Origin: Pseudomonas sp. B21-056
Lineage (GTDB): Bacteria > Pseudomonadota > Gammaproteobacteria > Pseudomonadales > Pseudomonadaceae
Length of the DNA: 64,000 nt
Assembly (NCBI RefSeq): GCF_026016325.1
Contig: NZ_CP087203.1
Span: 2,604,001-2,668,000 of the forward strand
Direction: 5' to 3'
Positions 8,369 through 17,128 of the stretch are shown in pieces. The number at the start of each line of letters is the position of its first letter. Position 1 is the stretch's first letter. A program made the translations under genes and the position numbers. The notes below the pieces were generated by a model, which was not told where the DNA came from, made no database searches, and saw only the letters and a program-made list of their open reading frames with translations.

Positions 8369-9400
8369 ATGAGCCAGGATCTGATTCTCATCGACGGCAC
8401 CCATGGAGGAGGGCAGGTGCTTCGTACCGCCCTCAGCCTCTCCATGATCACCGGCCAGGCGTTCCGGATGACAGGGATACGCGGCAAGCGCTCCCGTCCC
8501 GGTTTGTTGCGCCAGCACCTGACCGCAGTACGGGCGGCGGCTGAGATCTGCGGCGCTGAGATCCATGGAGCGGAACTCAATTCGACAGCTATTGAGTTCC
8601 GTCCTGGGGCCGTGAAGGCTGGGGAATATTCGTTCGCGATCGGTACGGCGGGTAGCACGATGCTGGTATTGCAGACGCTGTTACCCGCACTGTTGCAAGC
8701 TCATGGGCCGAGTACAGTCCGGATTACAGGCGGAACCCATAATCCAGCGGCTCCGCCTTTCGATTTCATAGAGCAGGCGTGGCTGCCTTTGATCCGGCGC
8801 ATGGGCGCACAAGTGGAGTTGGCGCTAATCAAGCATGGTTTTGTTCCCTGCGGAGGGGGGCAGATTGAAGCCACTATCCGACCTTCGACCCTCAAGCCAC
8901 TGGAGCTGGACGGGGGGCAAGACCCCGTCACAATCGTTTCGGCTGGAGCGCTGGTTTCAGGCATTCCTGTCTCGATTGGGAATCGAGAACTCGATCGACT
9001 CTCGGCAAGGCTGAAGCTTGAGCGGCGCGAACTGTCTGTAACCGATCTGGGTGACCAGGCGGGACCCGGTAATGTGGTGTCGATCATTGCCACGAAAGCT
9101 GGCGTTACCGAGGTGTTCGCGAGCATCGGGCAAGAGCGTGAGCGCGCGGAGCAGGTAGCTGACGTGGCGGTAGACGAATTCACTGCGTGGGCTCAATCGA
9201 ATGCAGCGGTTGGGCATCGCCTGGCGGATCAGTTGATGTTGCCGATGGCCATTGCCGGCGCTGGCAAACTGACAACGGAGCGCTTGAGCAATCACATCCG
9301 AATGAACGCCGCGGTGATCCAGCAGTTCATCGCTGTTGATGTGCGCCTCACTCAACTTTCCGAGCAGGGAAACGTTGCTGTCGAGCTTCATGCTCGCTAG
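8369..9400 (+). CDS. rtcA: RNA 3'-terminal phosphate cyclase RtcA
   Basis: A 343-residue cyclase that converts RNA 3'-phosphate to 2',3'-cyclic phosphate through an enzyme-AMP intermediate, feeding RtcB. The N-terminal IDGTHGGGQVLRTALSLS is the family signature. The nucleophile for adenylylation is His309 in LSNHIRMN, the same position as in E. coli RtcA. ATP-site residues GFVPCGGG (157-164) are also present. It follows rtcB by four bases and is the last gene of the operon before a hairpin terminator. Nothing suggests truncation. Confidence 0.96.
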   Translation: MSQDLILIDGTHGGGQVLRTALSLSMITGQAFRMTGIRGKRSRPGLLRQHLTAVRAAAEICGAEIHGAELNSTAIEFRPGAVKAGEYSFAIGTAGSTMLVLQTLLPALLQAHGPSTVRITGGTHNPAAPPFDFIEQAWLPLIRRMGAQVELALIKHGFVPCGGGQIEATIRPSTLKPLELDGGQDPVTIVSAGALVSGIPVSIGNRELDRLSARLKLERRELSVTDLGDQAGPGNVVSIIATKAGVTEVFASIGQERERAEQVADVAVDEFTAWAQSNAAVGHRLADQLMLPMAIAGAGKLTTERLSNHIRMNAAVIQQFIAVDVRLTQLSEQGNVAVELHAR

Positions 9401-9412
9401 GTTGTCAGGGCC

Positions 9413-9432
9413 GGCAAGCCTGGGCGCTTGCC
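9413..9432 (+). terminator. Hairpin terminator after rtcA
   Basis: GGCAAGC-CTGGGC-GCTTGCC forms a 7-bp stem with a 6-base loop 12 bases after the rtcA stop, followed by TGTTTC rather than a clean T run. It lies between the convergent rtcA and TetR genes. Confidence 0.55.
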
Positions 9433-9448
9433 TGTTTCACGGCCTCGC

Positions 9449-10072
9449 TCAGATGCGCATGCCATGGAATAGCAGGGTGGTGACGCGCCGCACCTGCAAC
9501 GAGTGAGACTCGATATCCGGTTTGTCCTGACTCACCAGGCGCAACAGTTGCAGATGCGAGTAATCATTGAGCAGGAAGGCTGTGAGGTCTACATCCAGGT
9601 CTGCGCGCAATTTGCCGGCCTTCTGGAGATCCAGCAGCAGGTCGGCGATTGCCCCGCGTAAGGCATCGTTCATGACCCTGTAGCGCTGGGGCAGTCCAGT
9701 ATCCCCACCGCTGAGAATCAGTGGCAGTAGTTCGCGCCATAAGCTTGCTGGCAGGACCTCCAGGGAATAGCCCGTCAACAGTTTTTCAAGGTGGCAAAGG
9801 GTGTCGACTGGATCCTCGATGTCGGGGATCAGTCTACGTGTGTCTCGCAGCGCGCGTTCGTCAGCTTCCTGGAGCATTTCCAGGAGTATCTCCTGCTTGC
9901 TGCCAAAGTACTTGAATACCGTGGGTGCCGAGACACCAGCCTGGCTGGCGATCTGCTCAATGGTGGTGTTCTGAAAGCCCTGTAGTTCGAACAGTTGAAC
10001 GGCTGCCTGGCTGATAGCTTGGCGGCGTTGGGCTTTCTGGCGTTCTCGAAGTCCGCTCACGGTCATCCTCAT
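9449..10072 (-). CDS. TetR-family transcriptional regulator
   Basis: A 207-residue one-domain repressor with the TetR N-terminal helix-turn-helix. The segment FQNTTIEQIASQAGVSAPTV followed by FKYFGSKQEIL (about 32-62) is diagnostic. The rest should form the ligand-binding dimerisation domain; no ligand can be read from it. It is divergent from the serine hydrolase/porin/binding-protein genes, whose promoter carries an inverted repeat, so it most likely represses them and itself. Two in-frame ATGs (10072 and 10066) are possible starts and neither has a strong ribosome site. Confidence 0.9.
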   Translation of the reverse strand: MRMTVSGLRERQKAQRRQAISQAAVQLFELQGFQNTTIEQIASQAGVSAPTVFKYFGSKQEILLEMLQEADERALRDTRRLIPDIEDPVDTLCHLEKLLTGYSLEVLPASLWRELLPLILSGGDTGLPQRYRVMNDALRGAIADLLLDLQKAGKLRADLDVDLTAFLLNDYSHLQLLRLVSQDKPDIESHSLQVRRVTTLLFHGMRI

Positions 10073-10136
10073 CCAGCGTCAAAGGCGCAATCGGCATAGA
10101 GTGCCGGACTGTGGTCTGTTTTTCCAGATTTAAAAA

Positions 10137-10170
10137 ATTTATTGACTAAAAAATAAATGAGGATTAATTA
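10137..10170 (+). promoter_or_regulatory. Sigma-70-like promoter overlapped by a TetR operator candidate
   Basis: TTGACT (10142-10147), 17 bases, then TAATTA (10165-10170) is a fair sigma-70 promoter for the hydrolase gene at 10221. An inverted repeat, ATTTATT-N8-AATAAAT (10137-10158), overlaps the -35 box and is well placed for repression by the divergent TetR protein. Confidence 0.45.
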
Positions 10171-10220
10171 TTTGCCTGCATCTGCTTTAACGCAGAGTCA
10201 TTTTTTCAGGGACCAACCTG

Positions 10221-11483
10221 ATGAATCAGAACACCGCGCCTTCACTGGCCAGTCTCTACGTGGAGACTCATGAGTCGTCCTCCGACACACGTACCGCACC
10301 CTCGCTGATGCAAGGTTTCCCACCTGAACCGCAATACAGAGTCACTTGGAAGAACTGGATGCAACCGCCGTTCAATCAATGGGGGTTTCGCAATCTGTCG
10401 CGTCTGCGGCCTTCCATCGATGTGCGGGCAGGAGGCGGAGCCGCCAGCCTGTTGAAACAGGCACCCCAAGCATTGGATGAGTTGCACTTCAACAGCGAGT
10501 GCGGCTTGAGCATCAGCGTGCTCGAGCATCTGGTGGCCAGCCAGACCGACGCCTTTGTGGTCCTGCAGGGCGACACCGTGCTGTTTGAGCGCTACTTCAA
10601 CGGCCAGGAGCCCCAGGACCGGCATGTCATGTTCTCGGTCACCAAATCGTTGATCGGCACCCTGGGCGAACAGTTGGTCAGCGACGGTGTGCTGGATCCA
10701 GCGCTCCCCGCCGCCCACTACGTGCCGGAATTCAAAGGCAGCGCATACGCGGACGCAACCGTGCGTCAGTTGTTCGACATGGCCGTGGGCATCCACTACA
10801 GCGAGGTGTACGAGGACCCGGACTCAGAGAGTTCCCAGTACGGTTATGCCTGCGGTTTTCAACCGGCACCCACGCAGTACGCCCAGTTCGAGTCGCTGTA
10901 CCAATTCCTGCCGTCGCTTCGAAAGCAGGGCGACCACGGCGGTTTCTTTCATTACGTGACGGCTACTACCGAAGCCCTGGCCTGGGTCATGGAGCGCGCC
11001 AGCGGCAAGGCCTGCCATCACCTGCTGGAAGATGTCTGGAGCCAACTGGGATGTGAGCGCGACGGCTACTTCATGGCCGACCCGTGGGGTCGCAGCGTGG
11101 CCGGTGCCGGTTTTAACGCCACCTTGCGCGACATGGCGCGTTTCGGGCGCCTGCTGGCCAATGACGGTTGTCACGACGGGCGCCAGTTGCTCTCGGCCGA
11201 GACGGTCGCTCGCATCGCCGCCGGCGCCGACCCGGCGATCTACGCCACATCCCCCGACTTTGAAGCCTGGACCCCCGGCGCCTCCTACCGCAGCCAGTGG
11301 TACGTCTTCAACGACCACAGCCAGGCGCTCATGGCCGGTGGCATTCACGGCCAATACCTGTTCATCGACAAGCCATCCGGCGTGGTGATCGTCAAGCAGT
11401 CTTCGCTGAATGAAGCCGTCGGCCCTTTCGATGCCGACAGCGTGCGCATGCTGCGTGCCATCGCGATGCATCTAAGCGACTGA
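10221..11483 (+). CDS. Serine hydrolase of the beta-lactamase / NylB (EstB) family
   Basis: A 420-residue class C beta-lactamase-fold hydrolase. The nucleophile and base are in HVMFSVTKSLIG: Ser139-x-x-Lys142. A Tyr in FHYVTATTEAL takes the place of the Y-x-N motif, and GGIHGQYLFID replaces the KTG motif, a pattern shared with 6-aminohexanoate-dimer hydrolase and related esterases. There is no signal peptide, so it acts in the cytoplasm on an imported amide or ester. AGGGA lies before the ATG. It heads a small unit with an outer-membrane barrel and a periplasmic binding protein under probable TetR control, suggesting uptake and hydrolysis of a conjugate. The substrate is unknown. Confidence 0.85.
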   Translation: MNQNTAPSLASLYVETHESSSDTRTAPSLMQGFPPEPQYRVTWKNWMQPPFNQWGFRNLSRLRPSIDVRAGGGAASLLKQAPQALDELHFNSECGLSISVLEHLVASQTDAFVVLQGDTVLFERYFNGQEPQDRHVMFSVTKSLIGTLGEQLVSDGVLDPALPAAHYVPEFKGSAYADATVRQLFDMAVGIHYSEVYEDPDSESSQYGYACGFQPAPTQYAQFESLYQFLPSLRKQGDHGGFFHYVTATTEALAWVMERASGKACHHLLEDVWSQLGCERDGYFMADPWGRSVAGAGFNATLRDMARFGRLLANDGCHDGRQLLSAETVARIAAGADPAIYATSPDFEAWTPGASYRSQWYVFNDHSQALMAGGIHGQYLFIDKPSGVVIVKQSSLNEAVGPFDADSVRMLRAIAMHLSD

Positions 11484-11598
11484 CGTCCTCCAACTACAAG
11501 AAATCGTGCGTTCCGTTCACCTGGCCCGGCCAGGTGTTGGCGACGCTTTGCGCCGCCATTCTGCCCTGTAACAACAATAACTCACACAGGAGCTTCAC

Positions 11599-12933
11599 AT
11601 GGTTACCAAGACGCGTCTGTCTCGTACGCTCTTAGCGTTCGGACTCCCCTTGACCACCCAGGCCGCGCTGGCGGGCTACACCTTCGAGGACGGCAACCTC
11701 AAGGGTGAAGTCAACGTCACCGCCGGCGGTGCGGCCATTTCCACGCGCAACGTCAACTTTGGCGCTGGCCGTGTCGACATGCGCAACCGCAAGAATGGCG
11801 GCAGCAAAATCGACTGGCAGGAGTTCTACGTCAAGCCCGGCGTCAAGCTGGAATACGCCCTGGAGCCGGACTTCAGCCTGCTGGCCGGCGGCTCGCTGGT
11901 CGGGGCGACGACCTTCGGTGATGGCGATGCCGGCGGTTTCACCCGCAGTTCCGATGGCGAGGTGGCCACCGAAGAACTCTACGGTGGTTTCCGGGCCGGA
12001 GAGTGGACATTCACCGCCGGCCGCCAGAACTACATGATCGGCACCGGCTTCATCGTCATGGACGGCAACCTCGACCAGCTCAAGGACGGCGCCTACTGGC
12101 TTGCGCCGAGAAGCGCCTTCAAGGATTCGGCGGTGCTGGCCTGGGAGCATGGCGCGCTGAAAACCCAGGCATTCACCTTGCGCACCGACGATGATCTGGG
12201 CGACTTCCGGATGACCGGGGCCAACCTGGATTACAACCTCGACGACCAGGTGACGCTGGGGGCCATGGCCATGAAGGTCAATTCCCTCGGCCCAAAGGGC
12301 GCCACGCCGCTGCGCCGGGACGGCATGCAGGTCTATAACCTGCGGGCGCTCAACGCCAAGGTGCCGGGCCTGCCGGCGCTGACACTCAATGCCGAATATG
12401 CGTTGCAACGCGGCAATGGCGAAGGCGTCGACTACGATGCCAAGGCCTGGTACGGGCAGGCGGACTACGCCTTCGATACCTTGCCGTTGACGCCGATCAT
12501 CGGTTACCGCTACACAAGTTTTTCCGGTGACGACAACCTCGCGGACAATCGCCAGAAGTCCTGGGACCCGCTCAGCAAAGGCTATGTCGACTGGGGAACC
12601 TGGTTGGTGGGCGATGTCGTCGGCAACTACCTGCTGTTCAACAGCAACGAAAACGTTCAGCAGTTTTCCCTCAGGACCCACCTCAACGAAGCACTGACCC
12701 TGGGGGCGATCCACTATCAATTCTGGCTGGACGAAAAAAACTACATGGGGACTGCGGTCAGTGCGCGGCGTTTTGCCGATGAGAGTGTCGTTTTCCTTGA
12801 TTGGGCACCTTCGAAAGCATTGTTGACGTCGCTGTCCTATAACTGGGTCAAGCCGATGGCAGCGGCCAAGCAGGTGTTTGGCGACGATCAGAAGTTCAGT
12901 GCGCTGGAATTCTCTTTTACCTATCGCTATTAA
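11599..12933 (+). CDS. Outer-membrane beta-barrel (porin-like)
   Basis: A 444-residue protein with a cleavable signal peptide (hydrophobic core FGLPLTTQAALA, cut near residue 25) and then alternating amphipathic strands rich in aromatic girdle residues. It ends in FSFTYRY with a terminal aromatic, the usual signal for Bam-dependent insertion. The size and layout match large Pseudomonas substrate-specific or export-type barrels. It lies 115 bases after the hydrolase and 39 bases before the PotF-like binding protein, so it probably admits the same compound into the periplasm. The exact porin family is not clear by eye. Confidence 0.8.
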   Translation: MVTKTRLSRTLLAFGLPLTTQAALAGYTFEDGNLKGEVNVTAGGAAISTRNVNFGAGRVDMRNRKNGGSKIDWQEFYVKPGVKLEYALEPDFSLLAGGSLVGATTFGDGDAGGFTRSSDGEVATEELYGGFRAGEWTFTAGRQNYMIGTGFIVMDGNLDQLKDGAYWLAPRSAFKDSAVLAWEHGALKTQAFTLRTDDDLGDFRMTGANLDYNLDDQVTLGAMAMKVNSLGPKGATPLRRDGMQVYNLRALNAKVPGLPALTLNAEYALQRGNGEGVDYDAKAWYGQADYAFDTLPLTPIIGYRYTSFSGDDNLADNRQKSWDPLSKGYVDWGTWLVGDVVGNYLLFNSNENVQQFSLRTHLNEALTLGAIHYQFWLDEKNYMGTAVSARRFADESVVFLDWAPSKALLTSLSYNWVKPMAAAKQVFGDDQKFSALEFSFTYRY

Positions 12934-12972
12934 GTGTCGCGAGCCTTCGCGGCCGCGCAGGAGTGTTTCCTC

Positions 12973-14076
12973 ATGAACAAGTTTTTGCGCAACACATTGC
13001 TGAGTGGCTTGGTTTCCTGCCTGGTCAGTGGCGCTGCCATGGCCGACGAGCGCACGGTGCGGATCTATAACTGGATCGAGTACTTGCCGCCGGAAATCCT
13101 GAAAAGCTTCCAGGAAGAGACCGGCATCCGCCCGATCTATGACGTTTTCGACAGTGTCGAGACCCTGCAGTCCAAGCTGCTGACCGGCAACTCCGGGTAT
13201 GACGTGGTGTATCCGAGCAGCTCCAACGTCAGCCACCTGATCGCCGCCGGTGCCGTCCAGCCCCTCGATCGCAGCCAGTTGCCCAACTGGCAGCACCTGG
13301 ACCCCGAGTTCATGAAGTCCCTGGAAGCCGTTGGTGACTCCGGTAACCGCTACGCCGTGCCGTATCTTTGGGGCACCACGTTGATTGGCTATAACGTCGA
13401 CAAGGTTCGCAACGTGCTCGGCGCCGATGTGCAGATGAATACCTGGGACATTATTTTCAACGAAGAGAACCTGTCCAAACTGGCCAGTTGCGGGGTCGGC
13501 TTCCTGGATGCGGCCAACGAGATTGTCCCCATCGCCTTGCATTACAAGGGGCTCGACCCCAATAGCCAGAAGCGTGAGGACTATCCGCAGGCCCAGGCGG
13601 CGATGCTGAAGATTCGCCCCTACATCAACTACTTCAGTTCATCGCGCTACGGCATGGACCTGGCCAACGGCGATGTCTGCGTAGCCGTGGGTTGGTCCGG
13701 CGGCGTGGCGTTGGCCAAGCAACTGGCCGATGCCGCTGGCAAGGGCGTCAAGGTCGCGATGGCGTTGCCCAAGGAGGGCGCGCCGGTGTGGTCGGACGTG
13801 ATGATGGTGCCGAGCAATGCTCCGCATACAAAAGAAGCCTATGAGTTCATCAACTACATCCTGCGCCCGGACGTGATCGCCCGGATCAGCAACAGGATCG
13901 GATACCCCAATCCGAACAAGGATGCCACCGCGCTGGTGGATGCCGAGATACGCAACAATCCCGCCATGTACATACCGGACGAGGCACGCAAGACGCTGTT
14001 CCCCCTGGAGCCGATGCCGGCGTCAGTTGAACGGATTCGCACGCGCACCTGGACCACAATCAAGACTCATCAGTAA
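12973..14076 (+). CDS. PotF/SpuD-like polyamine-type periplasmic binding protein
   Basis: A 367-residue extracytoplasmic binding protein of the spermidine/putrescine family. It has a signal peptide (about 1-24, cleaved after AAMA-D) and the family openings RIYNWIEYLPPEIL, YDVVYPSSSNV and YAVPYLWGTTLIGYN. The GTG at 12934 directly after the barrel stop is a poorer start than the ATG at 12973, which has AGGAG at about -10. No ATPase or permease gene adjoins it, so it either serves a transporter encoded elsewhere or acts as a sensor. Ligand-site aromatic residues (Trp in VGWSGG, Tyr in YLWG) suggest an amine ligand, perhaps linked to the hydrolase substrate. Confidence 0.88.
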   Translation: MNKFLRNTLLSGLVSCLVSGAAMADERTVRIYNWIEYLPPEILKSFQEETGIRPIYDVFDSVETLQSKLLTGNSGYDVVYPSSSNVSHLIAAGAVQPLDRSQLPNWQHLDPEFMKSLEAVGDSGNRYAVPYLWGTTLIGYNVDKVRNVLGADVQMNTWDIIFNEENLSKLASCGVGFLDAANEIVPIALHYKGLDPNSQKREDYPQAQAAMLKIRPYINYFSSSRYGMDLANGDVCVAVGWSGGVALAKQLADAAGKGVKVAMALPKEGAPVWSDVMMVPSNAPHTKEAYEFINYILRPDVIARISNRIGYPNPNKDATALVDAEIRNNPAMYIPDEARKTLFPLEPMPASVERIRTRTWTTIKTHQ

Positions 14077-14085
14077 CTATCGTGC

Positions 14086-14106
14086 CCCGGTGCTTTTAGT
14101 GCCGGG
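14086..14106 (+). terminator. Hairpin after the PotF-like gene
   Basis: CCCGGTGCT-TTT-AGTGCCGGG pairs over nine positions with two G-T wobbles, ten bases after the stop codon. There is no T run, so termination strength is doubtful. Confidence 0.45.
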
Positions 14107-14594
14107 TTACGGTTCGAGGGCGGGTTGCCCAGCAGTCCGCTCACCGACTGCCGGGTGCTCTATATCGACGAGCACTACTGGATAGGATGCCCTAGCTTGT
14201 ATCGTAATTATGGGTGAGTTAAATCTATATTTGCTTTATTTAACGTATTGAAAAGCTCACCCATTCCTAAACCCTTCCTTGATCCACGTCGGTGCTTTCG
14301 ACGGGTGTCTGCGGACGAATAACTGGCCATCGATATCGTCGTGCCCTGTTATCGAATGATTCTCGAAGACCGTAGGCCTACAGAAGGTACCCAAGCTCGC
14401 CATTCCAGCACAGACGGCGAGGGCATTGCCTTTTTCATTTCGACTGGAAGCTGCACCGGCTGCCCGGATGCTCTCCCACACCCCGCTGACCCTGCGCGGC
14501 ATCAATCTCTGTCTTCCCTGGTACCCGCCGAGCCAATCGATTCAACGGCTCGCCTTATCGTTAATCGGCCCTGAAAAAAGTTTTATCGAGCCTG

Positions 14595-14624
14595 TTGACA
14601 CCTTCTTTTCGCCGGTTCTAATCT
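14595..14624 (+). promoter_or_regulatory. Sigma-70-like promoter of the hydroxyproline-type operon
   Basis: A consensus TTGACA at 14595-14600, an 18-base spacer and TAATCT at 14619-14624 stand about 90 bases before the binding-protein ATG, which itself has GGAGAG upstream. Confidence 0.5.
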
Positions 14625-14715
14625 GTATGCAGCAATGCGCACAAACGAACACACATAAAAACATGCAGTGAAAACCTCTTCTGCCTAAAACAACAATGTT
14701 ACGGAGAGATTTAAA

Positions 14716-15558
14716 ATGACTCGGTTCCTTACTCGCTCCATCCGCAGTGCAATTCTCGGTGCCACGGCCCTGGGTGCCACGCTCGCCCTGACGTCTGTCC
14801 AGGCCGCTGAATCCCAGATCTGGAAAGATGTGCAGAAAGCCGGTGTGCTGCGTTGCGGCGCGGCGGTGGCGGCGCCTTATGTGATGCGCGATGCCGCATC
14901 GGCCCAGTACAGCGGTTATTTCGTGGACCTGTGCCGTGACTTCGGCGAGAAGGTGCTCAAGGTCAAGGTCGAGTTCGTCGATACGGTCTGGGACAACCAG
15001 GTGGCAGGGTTGCAGAGCGGCAAGTGGGATTTGTCCATGGCCCTGAACCAGACGCCGGAACGCGCCTTGGCGGTGGCCTTCACCGTGCCGGCTACCGACT
15101 ACCAGATCTCGCTGCTGGTCAACAAGGACAACCCCAAGCTGACCGGTGCCGGCACCGCGATTGCCGACTATGACAAGGCCGGCGTGACCATCGCCGTGAT
15201 GTCCGGCAGTGCCGCGGACAAAGCGGTTTCGGCCCTGATCAAGCAAGCGACCATCGTGCGTCTGCCGGGTTCGGATGAAACCCGCCTGGCCCTGATGTCC
15301 AAGCGTGCCGATGTGCTGGCCGACGCCAGCGATACCAACCATCTGTTTGCCTTGGCCAACCCCGACTGGTCCAAGGAAGTCATGCCCAAGCCGGCCATTG
15401 CCAAGCAAGGGGTTTCCTTCGCTATCCGTCGCGACGTTTCACCCGCCGACCTCCAGGTGCTGAACATCTACCTGAGTCAGCGCCGCGAGGCGGGCGAGAT
15501 CGATGCGCTGGTCGACAAGGCCTCCGCGCAGGTCAACGCCGCCAACAAAGCTCAGTAA
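14716..15558 (+). CDS. Polar amino-acid ABC transporter, periplasmic binding protein
   Basis: A 280-residue family 3 solute-binding protein with a signal peptide (hydrophobic core about 13-29, cleavage after VQA before AESQIW). The domain shows the typical VLRCGAAVAAPYV...SGYFVDLCRDFGEKVL...VDTVWDNQVAGLQSGKWDLSMA layout. It should capture an amino acid, here probably hydroxyproline or a related imino acid, for the ATPase and two permeases that follow. It is the first gene of the operon, with its own promoter and a strong hairpin directly after its stop, an arrangement that often gives more binding protein than membrane parts. Confidence 0.92.
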   Translation: MTRFLTRSIRSAILGATALGATLALTSVQAAESQIWKDVQKAGVLRCGAAVAAPYVMRDAASAQYSGYFVDLCRDFGEKVLKVKVEFVDTVWDNQVAGLQSGKWDLSMALNQTPERALAVAFTVPATDYQISLLVNKDNPKLTGAGTAIADYDKAGVTIAVMSGSAADKAVSALIKQATIVRLPGSDETRLALMSKRADVLADASDTNHLFALANPDWSKEVMPKPAIAKQGVSFAIRRDVSPADLQVLNIYLSQRREAGEIDALVDKASAQVNAANKAQ

Positions 15559-15572
15559 TCCCTGCTCAATCC

Positions 15573-15598
15573 GAGGGCTGCCCAGCGGGGCAGCTCTC
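15573..15598 (+). promoter_or_regulatory. Intercistronic stem-loop after the binding-protein gene
   Basis: GAGGGCTGCCC-AGCG-GGGCAGCTCTC is an 11-bp stem (one G-T pair) with a tetraloop between the binding-protein stop and the ATPase ribosome site GGAGG. There is no T run. Such stems usually stabilise the upstream message or cause partial termination. Confidence 0.65.
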
Positions 15599-15612
15599 CT
15601 GGAGGCACTTTC

Positions 15613-16434
15613 ATGAACACTCCTCATCTGGTGGCTGCCCAGCCACAGCCGGCGCACGCCAATAATGCGGCTTCTGTCGGCGACTTCATCCAGCTTCGCG
15701 GTGTCTGCAAGTCCTACGGCGAGCAGCTTGTGGTAATGGACAACCTCAATCTGAACATGCGTGCCGACGACAGGCTGGTGATCATTGGCCCGAGCGGCAG
15801 CGGCAAGAGTTCGCTATTGCGGGTGTTGATGGGGTTGGAGGGGATCCAGGACGGCACCATCGATTTCCAGGGCAAGCCCTACATTTGCGGCAGCAAGCGC
15901 CAAGGCAAACCGTTGGACGCGGCCTTGCATACCCAGATTGGCATGGTCTTCCAGCACTACACCTTGTTCCCGCATCTGTCGGTATTGAGCAACCTGACCC
16001 TGGCGCCGATGAAGGTCCATGGCCTGTCCAGGGCCCAGGCCACCGAGAAGGCCCGCGCCTATCTCGCGCGTCTTGGCCTGGAAAACAAACTCAACGCCTA
16101 TCCGAGCCAGTTGTCCGGTGGACAGAAACAGCGCGTGGCGATTGCCCGTGCGCTGATGCTCGAACCCAAGCTGATGTTGTTCGATGAAGTCACCTCGGCC
16201 CTCGATCCGGAAATGGTCATCGAAGTGCAGAACGTGATGCTGCAGCTGGCGGAGCAGAAGATGGCGATGATCATCGTCACTCACGACATGCATTTCGCCC
16301 GTCACATCGCGACCCGGGTGGTGTTCTGTGCCAACGGCAAGGTGGTGGAGCAGGGGCCGCCGGAGCAGATTTTCACCCAGCCCAAAGAAGCCCGTACCCG
16401 CGAATTCCTGGAAAAAGTCCTGCACCTGGACTGA
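15613..16434 (+). CDS. Polar amino-acid ABC transporter, ATP-binding protein
   Basis: A 273-residue ABC ATPase that powers the importer. Walker A is GPSGSGKS (59-66), the Q-loop is in GMVFQHYTLFPH, the signature is LSGGQKQRVAIARAL, Walker B is LMLFDEVTSALD and the switch His is in IIVTHDMHFA, all in order. The N-terminal 25 residues before the domain are unconserved. The start at 15613 follows a GGAGG site. The permease follows after 12 bases. FDEVTSALDPE is the form found in glutamine/polar amino-acid importers, in keeping with its neighbours. Confidence 0.95.
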   Translation: MNTPHLVAAQPQPAHANNAASVGDFIQLRGVCKSYGEQLVVMDNLNLNMRADDRLVIIGPSGSGKSSLLRVLMGLEGIQDGTIDFQGKPYICGSKRQGKPLDAALHTQIGMVFQHYTLFPHLSVLSNLTLAPMKVHGLSRAQATEKARAYLARLGLENKLNAYPSQLSGGQKQRVAIARALMLEPKLMLFDEVTSALDPEMVIEVQNVMLQLAEQKMAMIIVTHDMHFARHIATRVVFCANGKVVEQGPPEQIFTQPKEARTREFLEKVLHLD

Positions 16435-16446
16435 GGGGCTGACGCC

Positions 16447-17118
16447 ATGAACTATCAATTCGACTTTCATTTCCTCAACGGCAGTTTCGGCGCCTTGTGG
16501 GAGGGTTTGAAAGTAACCCTGGAGCTGGCGCTGGTCTCCAACCTCATCGGCATGGTGCTCGGTTTCGGCCTGTGCCTGTTGGCCATGAGCCGTTGGTTCT
16601 TCATCCGCTGGCCTGCGCAATTGTTCATCGAGTTTTTCCGTTGCACCCCGGCGTTGCTGCAGATTGTCTGGTTCTTCTACTGCGTGCCGATGCTGTTCAA
16701 CGTGTTCATCGATCCGGTTGCCATGGGCTTCCTGGCGCTGGGCCTGAACCTCACCGCCTTCAATGCCGAAGCCTATCGGGCCGGCGTCCAGGCGGTGCCT
16801 CGCGAACATCTGGATGCCTGCGTGGCCCTGGGTTTGCGACCGTTTCATCGAACCTTCTACGTGGTACTGCCCCAAGCCTTGCGCAGTGCGTTGCCGGTGC
16901 TGATGACCAACGGCATCGGCACGCTGCAACAGAGCGCCCTGGTCGCCATCGTCGCGGTCTCGGACCTGATGTACGTGGGCAAGAGCCTGGCCACCGAGGC
17001 GTACCGCCCGCTGGAGACCTACACCCTGATCGCCTTGATCTACTTCGTCCTGTCGCTGCCGATTGCCCAACTGGTGCAGTACGTCGAGCGTCGCCAGGAT
17101 GCAGCGACGGCACGCTGA
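16447..17118 (+). CDS. Polar amino-acid ABC transporter, permease 1
   Basis: A 223-residue HisM/GlnP-type inner-membrane permease with about five hydrophobic segments. It carries the early motif LWEGLKVTLELALVSNLIG, FIEFFRCTPALLQI in the second membrane helix region, and the cytoplasmic EAA loop YRAGVQAVPREHLDACVALG with the invariant Gly, which docks the ATPase. Together with the next gene it forms the heterodimeric channel. It is preceded by GAGGGG and overlaps nothing. Confidence 0.93.
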   Translation: MNYQFDFHFLNGSFGALWEGLKVTLELALVSNLIGMVLGFGLCLLAMSRWFFIRWPAQLFIEFFRCTPALLQIVWFFYCVPMLFNVFIDPVAMGFLALGLNLTAFNAEAYRAGVQAVPREHLDACVALGLRPFHRTFYVVLPQALRSALPVLMTNGIGTLQQSALVAIVAVSDLMYVGKSLATEAYRPLETYTLIALIYFVLSLPIAQLVQYVERRQDAATAR

Positions 17119-17128
17119 GGAGAACGCC

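Larger units (their letters stand above)
14077..14715. other. 639-base intergenic region
   Basis: This stretch separates the PotF-like gene from the hydroxyproline-type operon. I see a terminator-like hairpin at 14086-14106, a sigma-70-like promoter at 14595-14624 and a leader of about 85 bases. No open frame in between has convincing protein character; a 77-codon frame at 14341-14574 is rich in Pro, Ser and Arg and looks like chance. Confidence 0.6.

Noticed and set aside
11632..13542. Long minus-strand open frame of more than 600 codons
   Set aside because: It overlaps the barrel and binding-protein genes antisense, and both have clear signal peptides and motifs on the plus strand.
14341..14574. 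77-codon plus-strand frame in the gap before the hydroxyproline-type operon
   Set aside because: No ribosome site, low-complexity Pro/Ser/Arg product, no recognisable feature.
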